Assembly (NCBI GenBank): GCA_963989385.1
Contig: OZ022503.1
Span: forward strand, 68,980,123-69,044,122
DNA: 64,000 bases
Source of the DNA: Ctena decussata
Lineage: Eukaryota > Mollusca > Bivalvia > Lucinida > Lucinidae
Reading direction: 5' to 3'
Both the position numbers and the translations under genes were made by a program. Under the pieces are notes generated by a model. The model did not search any database. It was not told the origin of the DNA and worked only from the letters and a program-made list of their open reading frames with translations. Each line of letters opens with the position of its first letter. Within the stretch, counting starts at the first letter, position 1. Below, piece after piece: positions 47,118 through 56,934 of this stretch.

Positions 47118-47529
47118 TGGTTAAGGGTGAAATAGGCTTGCATGCATCAAAGTGTGCGGATGCGGATGGTATCTGTTTTACATGTGAATGTATAACCAGG
47201 GGCTTACACAGTTATATTTACATCCTCAGTGCATTTATTGAAAAGCCCTATGGTAAACAATTAGAGTGAAATGTAGTTCAATAACTACATCGGTTCACGC
47301 GACGTTACATGAGGTTAAGTGACGTCAAAATAAATCATGGTTCTCTCCAGTCTGATTGGACGTAGGCAACGTTATGACGTCGTTGACGCTGTTCTGCTGT
47401 CAGTAGAAAAACTGCGTTTAAATGGTTTTCTGCTTCAACTGTAGCCCCTGACGCAAATTTAAGGTCAACTTATAGATAGAAAAGAATGTAGATATAAGCA
47501 ACGAACTTATTTTTTCTGGTGTTTATCGA

Positions 47530-47811
47530 AGTATAATCTACATTGGGTCGCTAGCAAAGTTTTCATGAACCCCTTTGGGGTTCACTTACTTTGCACGCGA
47601 TCCAATGTAGTTTATACTTAGTATAATCTACATTGGGTCGCAAGCAAAGTTTTCATGAACCCCTTTGGGGTTCACTTACTTTGCACGCGATCCAATGTAG
47701 TTAATACTTAGTATAATCTACATTGGGTCGCTAGCAAAGTTTTCATGAACCCATGAACCCCTTTGGGGTTCACTTACTTTGCACGCGATCCAATGTAGTT
47801 TATACTTAGAT
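47530..47811. repeat. 90-bp tandem triplet, each unit a hairpin (intron 10)
   Basis: The unit starts AGTATAATCTACATTGGGTC and has inner palindrome AACCCCTTTGGGGTT, then GCGATCCAATGTAG. Starts at 47530, 47620 and 47710; the third has a 9-bp insertion. Confidence 0.93.
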
Positions 47812-47976
47812 AAATATCAGAAAAATAAAATTCATTCCTTAATAAATCTTAATGTTAACCTTAATAAGTCTTATCAAGCTTAATTCAACGCCAACAAAAC
47901 GTCGTTTAATTCGATATGATTATTTTCTTGCCTTTTTCCTGCTTTTTCCTTATCCGTTTTCTATTTTATACTGCAG

Positions 47977-48148
47977 GATTACTTGCTCATAATTTCACAC
48001 AACAGCGACGGTAACACAGTTCTATCTTCGGCTGACCTCGGATTTGGCGCACCATTACAGTTCGTAGAGGAAGGAGAGGTGAAAGACATAGGATCAGTGA
48101 TTTCAATAAGAGTCTTAGATGCAAATGTTCTTCAGCCTCTTCATACTA
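47977..48148 (+). CDS. exon 11: end of propeller 2
   Basis: Acceptor TTTTATACTGCAG ends at 47976; donor GTAAGT starts at 48149. Phase 0 in, phase 1 out, like exon 5, its positional counterpart. It encodes DYLLIISHNSDGNTVLSSAD and ends ISIRVLDANVLQPLHT. The LQPLHT tail occupies the place of the HP..QP linker before the EGF domain. A family E repeat starts 5 nt into the intron, as after exon 5. Confidence 0.8.
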
Positions 48149-48153
48149 GTAAG

Positions 48154-48362
48154 TACAGTCAACTCCCGATATCTCGAACACTGATATCTCAAAGTATCTT
48201 CTTAAATCAAAGAATGCATTTCCTATTTTTATTTACATTTCAACTCCTGTAATCTCGAACTACTGATATCTCAAAGTAAATTTTCTGGTACCAGAAAATT
48301 TACTTTGAGATATCAGTAGTTTTGGCTGAAGTTCCACTTCGAGATATCGGGAGTTGACTGTA
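48154..48362. mobile_element. family E MITE, copy 2, at exon 11 donor
   Basis: TACAGTCAACTCCCGATATC to GATATCGGGAGTTGACTGTA, a near-exact inverted pair; interior AAATTTACTTTGAGATATCA hairpin. Starts 5 nt into intron 11. Confidence 0.88.
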
Positions 48363-48424
48363 GATGATAAATGGTAGAGCATACCTTAAAGGCACACGCT
48401 ATGGCTTAACATTGTATTTGGCTT

Positions 48425-48600
48425 GCTGATATAGTAGTCTTGGGTTCGAGACCCGCTGGAGGCGGAAATCCTTCCTATCGTAAATGGGGTTCCATTGCAC
48501 TCAGCTTATCATTATCACCCTCCCAGGGTCCTAATATGACTGGAATACTGTTGAAAAGGACGTATAAGTACAAGTCAACCATCCATCTATCCATATCAAC
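48425..48600 (+). mobile_element. SINE-T, partial, plus strand
   Basis: GTCTTGGGTTCGAGACCCGC (B box), GGGGTTCCATTGCACTCAGC body, CCATCCATCTATCC tail. Same family as 26870-27065. Confidence 0.72.
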
Positions 48601-48690
48601 TTTGTATCAACGTTGATTCAACGTCTCGACGTTGAGCCGTCGTTATCAACCTGTGTACGGCGCTGAAACATTAAATCAACGTTCATTTAA
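48600..48690. repeat. family J repeat
   Basis: TTTGTATCAACGTTGATTCA and TCGACGTTGAGCCGTCGTTA. Confidence 0.55.
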
Positions 48691-48833
48691 ATTACTGTAT
48701 AACTTATGCACTCATCACTAAGTCTTGGCATGAGTGTTTTTCTCAGAAGTGGTTGTTAGTTGGATGGTGGACGGGTGGCTGGGATGGATGGTGTCACGGT
48801 GTACGGCTGGCTGCAGTAATAGGGCTCAGACCT

Positions 48834-48975
48834 GGCCCCGAGGTTATAAAACTTGAGTACATTCTCAACTCAAAATAAAGCACACTGATTGGCTGTTTCC
48901 GAGCACATGCTTGGAAGCAGCCAATCAGTGTGCTTTATTTTGAGTTTGAGATTATTCTCAAGTTTTATAACCTCA
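48834..48975. mobile_element. family C-short MITE, copy 2 (intron 11)
   Basis: GGCCCCGAGGTTATAAAACT to AGTTTTATAACCTCA; centre GATTGGCTGTTTCCGAGCAC. Confidence 0.83.
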
Positions 48976-48990
48976 AATCCATTTTAGCTT

Positions 48991-49255
48991 CAATGAACTC
49001 GAGTACTCGAATTGAACTTTTATTAGTCAGGATGCGTGAATACAAACAAAAGTTGAACAGTGTTGTGAAAAGTGTTTACAGGATTTTTTACAGGGATTTT
49101 TCATTCTTTTTTATAAGAACTTTTATTCTTTCCATGAACTCGAGTATTCAAATTGAACTTTTATTGGTCAAGATACATAAATACAAACAAAAGTTGAACA
49201 ATGTAAGTGTAAATTTACAGGGATTTCGAAAGGGAATTTTTATTCTTTTCTGACG
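48991..49255. repeat. 141-bp imperfect tandem duplication
   Basis: ATGAACTCGAGTACTCGAAT (48992) recurs as ATGAACTCGAGTATTCAAAT (about 49134), with TACAAACAAAAGTTGAACA in both. Confidence 0.8.
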
Positions 49256-49397
49256 ATTTTCGGAATTTTGGGCCGAATATTAAATCTAGAACTTTGAAGG
49301 TGTTGAATGAATATGCTCTTGATAATCTTTTTTTGGCTTCTTTCATGTAGGAAACAGTGATACATTTAGGTGCTAGATACAGTAAAAGCAGATTATA

Positions 49398-49617
49398 ATG
49401 CCGCGACACGACAAAACCAACAATGCGGCATGTGCGCCCAGCGACGACATAGATCAGTATAGGCATCCGCGAAGTCTGCTCAGAGTGTTTGCTGTCCGCA
49501 GGGAGGTAGCTTAACCCCTTAGCTATCATTTAAGCGCTTGGTGAAAACTCTAATCTAACTGGGCAGATGCCCAGGTTGAACTGAGTCTTCCCTGAGCGCT
49601 AATGCCACAACGTTGGT
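49398..49617. mobile_element. family A MITE, copy 15, diverged
   Basis: GCCGCGACACGACAAAACCA on the left; the right arm ends near CACAACGTTGGTTT and has lost its terminus. Confidence 0.72.
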
Positions 49618-49944
49618 TTATGCATCTGGATATACGTAGGTGCAATTAATGGCCTTTTGCGGACAGTGAATACCCACGTCTAGTACGGGTTAAAAATCGT
49701 TGCATGTTAAGCAATCACCCATAGATTTAATACTCACGAGACGGAAATTCACATTTGATGCGTTGGGAATGAACTGTAGTTAACCTTTGATCTTGAGGTG
49801 AGCTGGAACTTGTAAACTTAACGTAGCCTCAGGTCGGCCTGCTTCTTACGGTATTGCACCGTTTGTCATTGCTACTTGTGGGCTAGAGAACCAGCCGCAC
49901 CTGACATTCATTTTGTGTATGGTAGCAATCTGAAAATGTATTCA

Positions 49945-50164
49945 TAGGGGAGAGTCGGGTAACTTCGGACAGGCGGGTAAATTCGGACATACCATTGCAA
50001 GCAGTGAAAAATCCAGATGAGACGGCTCATGATGAGCCGTCTCATCAGGACTTTCACTGTTTGGCCAGTTATTATTTTGTTTAGTTCCAGACAACTTACA
50101 TATAAAGGAAAAAATGTCACTGTCCGAATTTACCCGCTGTCCGAAGTTACCCGACTCTCCCCTA
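49945..50164. mobile_element. family D MITE, copy 4 (intron 11)
   Basis: TAGGGGAGAGTCGGGTAACT to AGTTACCCGACTCTCCCCTA with the GACGGCTCATGATGAGCCGT centre. Orientation opposite to copies 1 and 2. Confidence 0.87.
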
Positions 50165-50441
50165 GTTATCATCGAAATTTACGCTCATCGGATAAAAACA
50201 TTAGGGATTGGCTTCGCATGAAAAATGTGCTTACAGCAAAAATTCAAATCAGCCCGAGCAGCCGCACCTGTGCAAACTAACCGGTCGTCAGTCGTCAGAG
50301 TTCATAGATGGAACATGCAGAAGGGAAGACTTTGATCAGACTGCGCGGATGCGCAGGCTGAACTGAGTATTTCCAGTTTACATATGCTGAACGGTGCCTT
50401 TTCACGAGACAAAAGTCACTTTTCATCTATTTTTATTTTAG

Positions 50442-50570
50442 ATCCCTGTAATGATTTGAATGGGAAAGCCGGCGGATGTGAAGGGTTGTGCTTCCCAATT
50501 GGGAATCAGTCTCTGTGTAGGTGTGGCGCCGGATTCACCCTCAACGCTGATGGCAAGTCCTGTGACACAA
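50442..50570 (+). CDS. exon 12: EGF domain 2
   Basis: Acceptor TTTTTATTTTAG ends at 50441; donor GTAAGT starts at 50571. Phase 1-1, 43 codons. Six cysteines in LRP EGF spacing: NPC, GGC-EGL-C, then C-R-C, ending GAGFTLNADGKSC. NQS is a sequon. It is the counterpart of exons 6 and 18. Confidence 0.92.
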
Positions 50571-51057
50571 GTAAGTTTTGTTTTAATTTTATTTATTTAT
50601 TTTTATTTCTATTATTATTATCATTATTATTTCGTGCATGATTTAAACCCAGGGTCTCAAGTATGGTCAGTATTCAATGATTATATGAACGCAATTTTAT
50701 TTAATTCTCCATAAAGAAAAAACATACGTTGTGTCTCTCATTTAGTAAGTATAGACAAATGCTTCGTGCTCGTGATATACCCACTTCATGACTGACCTCC
50801 AACCAGTGATATATTGGGCAACAAATCACTGTTAGCAAGAATAAGTTCCTTTAATATTTTAAATCATCTACAAATTAGTACACAAAAAGGAAAAAAAGAA
50901 AACCACTATGTCATTCATTTTTGGTAATATATAGAAACTGAGGTTCTGCACAATTTCTTAAATAGTGGCACTGTTGATTTGTTAAAACCCTCGTATATCA
51001 AAGGGTATACATGTAGTTTGGACATATTTCCTATATTTCATTACATTTCAACATTTA

Positions 51058-51400
51058 TTTAATGTATCTCAAACTACTGGGGCCGTATTCATGAAACGAC
51101 TTAAGTGGTTGCTATGCTGTTGCTAGGCTAAATTTCTTTGAATGAGATTCCCTACAACTATGAAATTTGCTCTGGAGGAACAGTCTTACAAAGACTGTTC
51201 CTCCAGACCAAATTTCATATTTGTAGGGAATCTCCTTTATAGATATTTAGCCTTAGCGACCGCATAGCAACGACTTGAGTCGTTTTATGAATACGGCCCC
51301 TGGTATCTCAAAGAAAATTTTCTGGGACCAGAAAGTTTTCTACGAGATTTCAGTAGTTCAAGATGATTTTCAACTTCGAAAATATAGATAGTTGATTGTA
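51058..51400. mobile_element. family E MITE, copy 3, split by family B (intron 12)
   Basis: GTATCTCAAACTACT before 51079 continues as GGTATCTCAAAGAAAATT after 51300 and ends GATAGTTGATTGTA. The order matches intact family E. Confidence 0.72.
51079..51300. mobile_element. family B MITE, copy 5, nested in family E
   Basis: GGGGCCGTATTCATGAAACG to TTATGAATACGGCCCC. Inserted into family E, so it is the younger of the two. Confidence 0.87.
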
Positions 51401-51429
51401 ATTCTAATGTACGTTTTATCAAGTTTCAG

Positions 51430-51663
51430 CAACGCTTACAGACAACTTCATTGTTGTGTCGGACAACACCCATTCAAACATACATGTGATTGACATGGCT
51501 TCTCCAAACGTAATTCACGGGGTGAAAGCTCCTAATCAACAAATGTTGGCGTTTGTTTTCTATGACTACCTAAATCACAGAGTCATCTTGGGCAGCGAGG
51601 ACTCGGATCAAATTTGGGGTGTAAAGCTTGATGGTAGTAACTCTTCCATGATCAAAGATACTG
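51430..51663 (+). CDS. exon 13: start of propeller 3
   Basis: Acceptor ATCAAGTTTCAG ends at 51429; donor GTAAGT starts at 51664. Phase 1-1, as exon 7. It starts TTLTDNFIVVSDNTHSNIHV and includes FVFYDYLNHRVILGSEDSDQ, a YWTD-like blade, then WGVKLDGSNSSMI, the outer-strand LDGSN motif typical of LRP propellers. NSS is a sequon. Confidence 0.85.
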
Positions 51664-51837
51664 GTAAGTATAGACATATTCGTTTATTTCTGCTACATTT
51701 ATGACCAGGATCTACTAGTAAGAATAAAAATATCATTTTTATGACCAGAAATAGTAGTAAGTAAGGACATATCTTTCAATTCATAAAATTTGTATTTATG
51801 ACAAAGAGCTATGTTTTCTTCTAAAAATGACGTCCAA

Positions 51838-51925
51838 TCAACAATCAACATTGATTCTGTGTTGTTTTAAAAACATTAAATCAGTGTTGATTCAGTACTT
51901 ATTTTTTCGACATTGTGTACCTGCT
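51838..51925. repeat. family J repeat (intron 13)
   Basis: ATCAACATTGATTCTGTGTT, then TCAGTGTTGATTCAG and CATTGTGTACCTGCTGATTG. Confidence 0.6.
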
Positions 51926-52084
51926 GATTGAAATGGCAACATCTAATTCGAAGCACAGCGCAGTATTCAGACAGGTTTTCAGTTTGCTTCAAATACATAA
52001 TTTATACAGTATTTGAAAGTCGTCGCCGGAGTAGGAACCACAAAGCTTGTGAAAACGGAATATACTCATAACAGCCATATCTGA

Positions 52085-52232
52085 AAAACTCAGAGCAGAA
52101 TATGATAAATTTTTGCATATGCAAAAATATATCATATTCTACTCCGAATTTTTCAGAAAAATTCGGAGCAGAATATGATAAATTTTTGTATATGCAAAAA
52201 TGTATCATATTCTACTCCGAATTTTTCAGATT
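52085..52232. repeat. tandem palindromes, ATTCGGAGCAGAATATGA unit (intron 13)
   Basis: Two adjacent 75-bp hairpins, each AGCAGAATATGATAAATTTT, GCATATGC or GTATATGC centre, and the complement. Confidence 0.9.
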
Positions 52233-52384
52233 CTCCAGAACTTGTTAAATATGGAAACGAACGAAGAAGACTCCGATCAGACTTTGCTGATGTACAGGCT
52301 AATTTGGGGTCTTCTCTGTTGGCATACCGTAGTCATTTAGCCATAAGGCGAGAGTTTATCCTATAAAGATACCGTAAATATTAA

Positions 52385-52503
52385 ATCAAGTCTTTTGTAT
52401 TTCAGCTTTAAAATGGTGTTTCTCTTCCAAAACAATCCCAAAGATGTAGCATATACTTGTAAGTTGGAAGAGAAGGGGGAAACCCGTCATATAACCGAAT
52501 AAA
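52385..52503. repeat. family G remnant before exon 14
   Basis: GTGTTTCTCTTCCAAAACAA and GGGAAACCCGTCATATAACC match family G. Ends about 27 nt before exon 14. Confidence 0.55.
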
Positions 52504-52529
52504 CAAGATGCTGCTAATTTCTGTTTCAG

Positions 52530-52725
52530 GCAGTTCCTTTGGAAGTCCATACGCAGTTGCTTTAGACCCTACCAATGGTTATCTGTACTATTCCTCCGTG
52601 AATTACTGGTCACTATATCTTGACGACTGGAGTTCTATTAGAATGGTTGATCCCAATGGATTAGATACTCTTATTTATGATGGTGGCACTTTTATCTATG
52701 ATATCGTGCTTCATGCTGGAGCTGG
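52530..52725 (+). CDS. exon 14: propeller 3 blade
   Basis: Acceptor AATTTCTGTTTCAG ends at 52529; donor GTAAAT starts at 52726. Phase 1 in, phase 2 out, as exon 8. PYAVALDPTNGYLYYSSVNY is a canonical AVALDPTNGYLYYS blade; IRMVDPNGLDTLIYDGG is its outer strand. The end DIVLHAGAG parallels the AVDPPAG end of exon 3. A family G remnant lies just upstream of the acceptor. Confidence 0.88.
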
Positions 52726-52839
52726 GTAAATTATTTTAGTATTTAAGTCCTTGCTTAGTCAGTGATGTCTTTAGTGAGTCTCTGTACAATGTCATGTCTC
52801 AAATATGCATATAGAAAGTCACAGGATGATTAATTCTTA

Positions 52840-53950
52840 AGCAAGCCATAATATAGAAACATCTTTATCAAGTCATGGTACAGCCATATTTTTACCAAGT
52901 CATGGTACAGACATATATTTACCAAGTAACGGGAGAGACATATCTTTATCAAGTCACAGTACAGACATACCTTTTCTATATGTCACGGTACAGAAACATC
53001 TTTATCAAGTCACGGTGCAGAAATATCTTTGTCAAGTGAACGCACCGTCACATTATGCTATGAGCCTCGACACGAGAAAACTAACGATGTGGTTGTGCGC
53101 CCAGCGCAGACCCAGATCAGCCTGGATATCCACCCTGTCGGATCAGAATCTTCGCTGTCCGCATGTAGCTAGCTTAGACCCTTAGCTACCCCTCAAGCGC
53201 TAAGTGAAGAGTCTGATCAGACTGGACGGATGCCCAGGCTGATCTGAGTCTTCGCTGGGCGCACCACATTGTTGGTTTTGTCGTGTCGCGGCTCATGTGT
53301 TTTCAACAAGTCACAAAACAGCAAGTCATACTGCACATACTCAAACCCGTCATGTTACACTTAGTCAGATATCTTTATTACGCCTTGATGTACTATGTAC
53401 AAATATCTTTAGCATATCTCTGCGCAGGTACCTTTAGCAATTCATGACATACAGATGTGTTTAACTACTCATAGTGTATAGATAAGTTAAGAAAACTACA
53501 GCACAGATACTTTTGGCAAGTCATGGTACTCAGATATCTTCAACAAGGCATGGAACACTAGCGTCTCTGTACTGTAAACCTACAGCACACAGATACCTTA
53601 GCTAGTCATGGTACGCAGATTCTGCGACAAGTCATGGAACACTAGCGTCTCTGTACTTTAAACCTACAGCACACAGATACCTTTAGCTAGTCATGGTACG
53701 CAGATTCTGCGACAAGTCCCGATACACAGGTATCTTTAACAGGAGACCATAAACAGATATGATTAGCAAAAGCACAGGTAAATTTAGCAAGTCACAGTAC
53801 GTAGGCTCTTCTAGCAAATTACAGTACACATAAATGTTTAACAAGTGATGCTACACAGGTATTTTTGAACAGTTATGACCTACAGATAAGCCTGAAAAGT
53901 GCTGGTACACACGCATCTGCAGCATGCCACACAACGTAATATCTAAAATA
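52840..53950. repeat. decayed ~30-bp repeat, AAGTCAYGGTACAGA (intron 14)
   Basis: Repeated CAAGTCATGGTACAGACATA-like units with ATATCTTTA, interrupted by family A at 53061-53295. A local near-exact duplication of about 80 bp (GGAACACTAGCGTCTCTGTA) occurs at 53550-53720. Confidence 0.7.
53061..53295. mobile_element. family A MITE, copy 16, inside intron 14 repeat
   Basis: TGAGCCTCGACACGAGAAAA to TTTTGTCGTGTCGCGGCTCA. Confidence 0.87.
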
Positions 53951-54137
53951 AGGGCTGTTTTAGAATCATCTCTTGCTATATATAGCAATGCGTGATTTTA
54001 CAACACACCTTATTTTCCTTAAAATTCAATATATTACTTCTTTGAACAAATCATAGCATTAACATCTTTAAATACGAAGTATAAAGATCAGGGCATCATT
54101 TGGTTTGAAACTGTTGTGATTCAGATATGATTATCCA

Positions 54138-55648
54138 AATGATAATGTCAGGGTAAAACATGGTCAGGGTAAAGCATTCCATTGTTATGGTGAATGGACA
54201 CGTTGGATAATGTCAGGGTAAAGCATTCCATTGTTAACCTAAATGGACCCGTCGGATAATATCAGGGTAAAACTTTCCTATGTTAAGGTAAATTGACCCG
54301 TTGGATAACGTCAGGGTAAAACATTCCATTGTTAACGTAAATGGACTCGGTGGATAATGTCAGGGTAAAACATTCCATTGTTAAAGAAAATGAACCCGTT
54401 GGATAATGTCAGGGTAAAACATTCCATTGTTAAGGTAAATTGACCCTGTGAATAATGTCAGGGTAAAACATTCCATTGTTAACATAAATTGACTCGTTGG
54501 ATAACGTCAGGGTAAAACATTCCATTGTTAACGTAAATGGACCCGTTGGATAATGTCAGGGTAAAACATTCCATTGTTAAGGTAAATGTACTCATTGGAT
54601 AATGTCAGGGTAAAACATTCCATTGTTAAGGGAAATGGACCCGTTGGATAATGTCAGGAGAAAACATTTCATTGTATAGGTATCTGGATCCGTTGGATAA
54701 TGTCAGGGTAAAACATTCCATTGTTAACGTAAATGGGCCCGTTGGATAATGTCAGGTTAAAACATTCCATTAAGGTAAATGAACCCATTGGATAATGTCA
54801 GGGTTAAACATTCAATTAAGGTAAATGGACCCGTTGGATAATGTCAGGGTTAAACATTCCATAGTTAAGATAAATGGACCCGTCGGATAATGTCAGGGTA
54901 AAACATTCCGTTAAGGTTAATGGACACTTTGGAGAATGTCAAGGTAAAACATTCCATAGTTAAGATAAATGGACCCATTGGATAACGTCAGGGTAAAATA
55001 TTCCATTAAGGTAAATGCGCACGTGAATAATATTAGGGTAAAACATTCCATTGTAAACGTAAATGGACCCGTTGGATAATATCAGGGTAAAACATTTCAT
55101 TAAGGTAAATGGACACCTTGGATAATGTCAGGGTGAAACATTCCATTAAGGTAAATGGACACGTTCGGTAATGTCAGGGTAAATCATTCTATCAAGGTAA
55201 ATGGACACGTTGGATAATGTCAGGGTAAAACCTTCCATTAAGGTAAATGGACCCATTGGATAATGTCAGGGTAAAACATTACATTGTTAAGGTAAATGGA
55301 CCCGTTGGATAATGTCAGGGTAAATCATTTTATTGTAAACGTAAATGACCCGTTGGATAATGTCATGGTAAAACACATTTCATTGTTAAGGGAAATGGAC
55401 CCGTTGGATAATGTCCGGGTAAAGCATTCCATTGTTAAGGTAAATGGATCCGTTGGATAATGTCAGGGTAAAGCATTCAATTATTAAAGTAAATGGACCC
55501 GTTGGATAATGTCGGGTAAAACATTCAATTGTTAAGGTAAATGGACCCGTTGGATAATGTGAGGGTAAAACATACCATTAAGGTAAATGGACCCGTTGGA
55601 TAATGTCAGGGTAAAACATTCAATTGTTAAGGGAAATGGACCCGTTGC
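54138..55648. repeat. ~49-bp minisatellite (intron 14)
   Basis: About thirty copies of GGATAATGTCAGGGTAAAAC, ATTCCATTGTTAAGG, TAAATGGACCCGTT. Many copies lack TGTT, giving 45-bp units; the two types alternate irregularly. Confidence 0.94.
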
Positions 55649-55961
55649 CATGTTTTGTGTCATCTTTATTAAAGAAGACAACTTATGACTTTTTGTGCGC
55701 ATCCCTTAAACATTGTCAACCCCGAATGACAACCTAGAGAAGAAACTCTATCCTTTAAGAGGTCATCTTGCTTGAAAAGGGAATTATTCCCTCAGAAAGT
55801 GCAAACATTCAGCTTATACGAAACTCCTACTAAAGTTCACTAACGTAACACTGAATCCGTAAAGTATACACAGATGATATAACGTAGTTATTAAGGGATA
55901 TTTTATCATTTACAACAGTGTAAAATTTGTCAATAATTACTAAGCGCTTTCAGCTTTACGC

Positions 55962-56062
55962 CTTCATCAGTTTTTTGTTTGGTTTTATTGCTTTACGTCC
56001 ACGGTAAACAGCTATAGTCATGTCGGGACGGTCAGTTATCCTCAGTGTAAACTCAACGTCAG
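55962..56062 (-). mobile_element. SINE-M 3' end, minus strand (intron 14)
   Basis: On the minus strand GACCGTCCCGACATGACTAT, CTGTTTACCGTGGACGTAAA and an A-rich CAATAAAACC tail. Ends about 70 nt before exon 15. Confidence 0.72.
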
Positions 56063-56134
56063 TATTATTGGTTTGTATTATTATCTTTTGTTGTTGTTGT
56101 TGATCGCTTGTTTATTTATGTTATTTTTTTTCAG

Positions 56135-56271
56135 CTACATGTTCTGGACAAACTTTGCATCTAGTCAGCCAGGTATATACCGAGCGAACATGGATGGTTC
56201 CGACGCAACAAATATTGTTGGTTCTGACCAAGGCCTTATACGTCCTTTTGGATTGGCTATTGATTATGAAG
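56135..56271 (+). CDS. exon 15: propeller 3, YMFWTN blade
   Basis: Acceptor TTATTTTTTTTCAG ends at 56134; donor GTAATT starts at 56272. Phase 2 in, phase 1 out. GYMFWTNFASSQPGIYRANM is a classic YMFWTN-type YWTD repeat, followed by DGSDATNIV and IRPFGLAIDYEG, the RPFGLAIDY strand before the next blade. It is one of the best LRP signatures in the window. Confidence 0.92.
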
Positions 56272-56398
56272 GTAATTTGCCGATTTTTTGTCGCGACTGT
56301 GAATGATGTACGAAACTGGTCAAAAACACCAAAGAGGAGAACGTGTGTGTACATAAATGTAAATGTATGTATAAATGCATATAATGCAGGTACATCGG

Positions 56399-56652
56399 GG
56401 CCCAGTTGTTCAAAACTAAAAATGTCGTTAGTTAACAAGATTTTACGCCTTCAAATGAATTGTGCACAAACACATTGCATTTGCTTCCCGAAATAAATGT
56501 AAGAAGCTTTTGTATTGTGCACAAAAAACTGCCATTGCTCGCCGAAATAAAACGTATGTAGCTTTTGCAGTCAGATTTTCAGCAAAAATTAAAGCACATA
56601 CTGGAAGGCTTAAGGAATACTTGACTAGGGGTACTTTAAACAACTGTGCCAA
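56399..56652. mobile_element. TIR element with GGCCCAGTTGTTCAAAAC end (intron 15)
   Basis: The right end TTTAAACAACTGTGCC is the diverged inverted complement of the left end. A related half-end lies at about 28733-28770 (GTTTTGAACAACCTGGGG). Confidence 0.6.
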
Positions 56653-56674
56653 ACATTCAGAGATGTGTATTAAA

Positions 56675-56912
56675 TGAGCCACGACACGACAAAACCCACA
56701 ATGTGGTTGTGCGCCCAGCGCAGACTCAGATCAGCCTGGGCATCCGCCCAGTCTGATCAGAGTCTTCACTGTCCGCATGGAGGTAGATTAGACCCTAAGC
56801 TACCCGTTGAGCACTTAACGAAGAGCCTGGTCAAATTGCACGGATGCCCAGGCTGATCTGAGTCTGCGCTGGGCGCACTACCACATTGATGGTTTTGTCG
56901 TGTCGCGGCTCA
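56675..56912. mobile_element. family A MITE, copy 17 (intron 15)
   Basis: TGAGCCACGACACGACAAAA to TTTTGTCGTGTCGCGGCTCA. Confidence 0.87.
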
Positions 56913-56934
56913 AATGCAAGGATATCTGTAATAG

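Noticed and set aside
47983..48252. Continuous 89-codon frame through exon 11 into the intron
   Set aside because: A consensus GTAAGT donor at 48149 with phase 1 matches EGF exon 12; the rest is family E repeat sequence.
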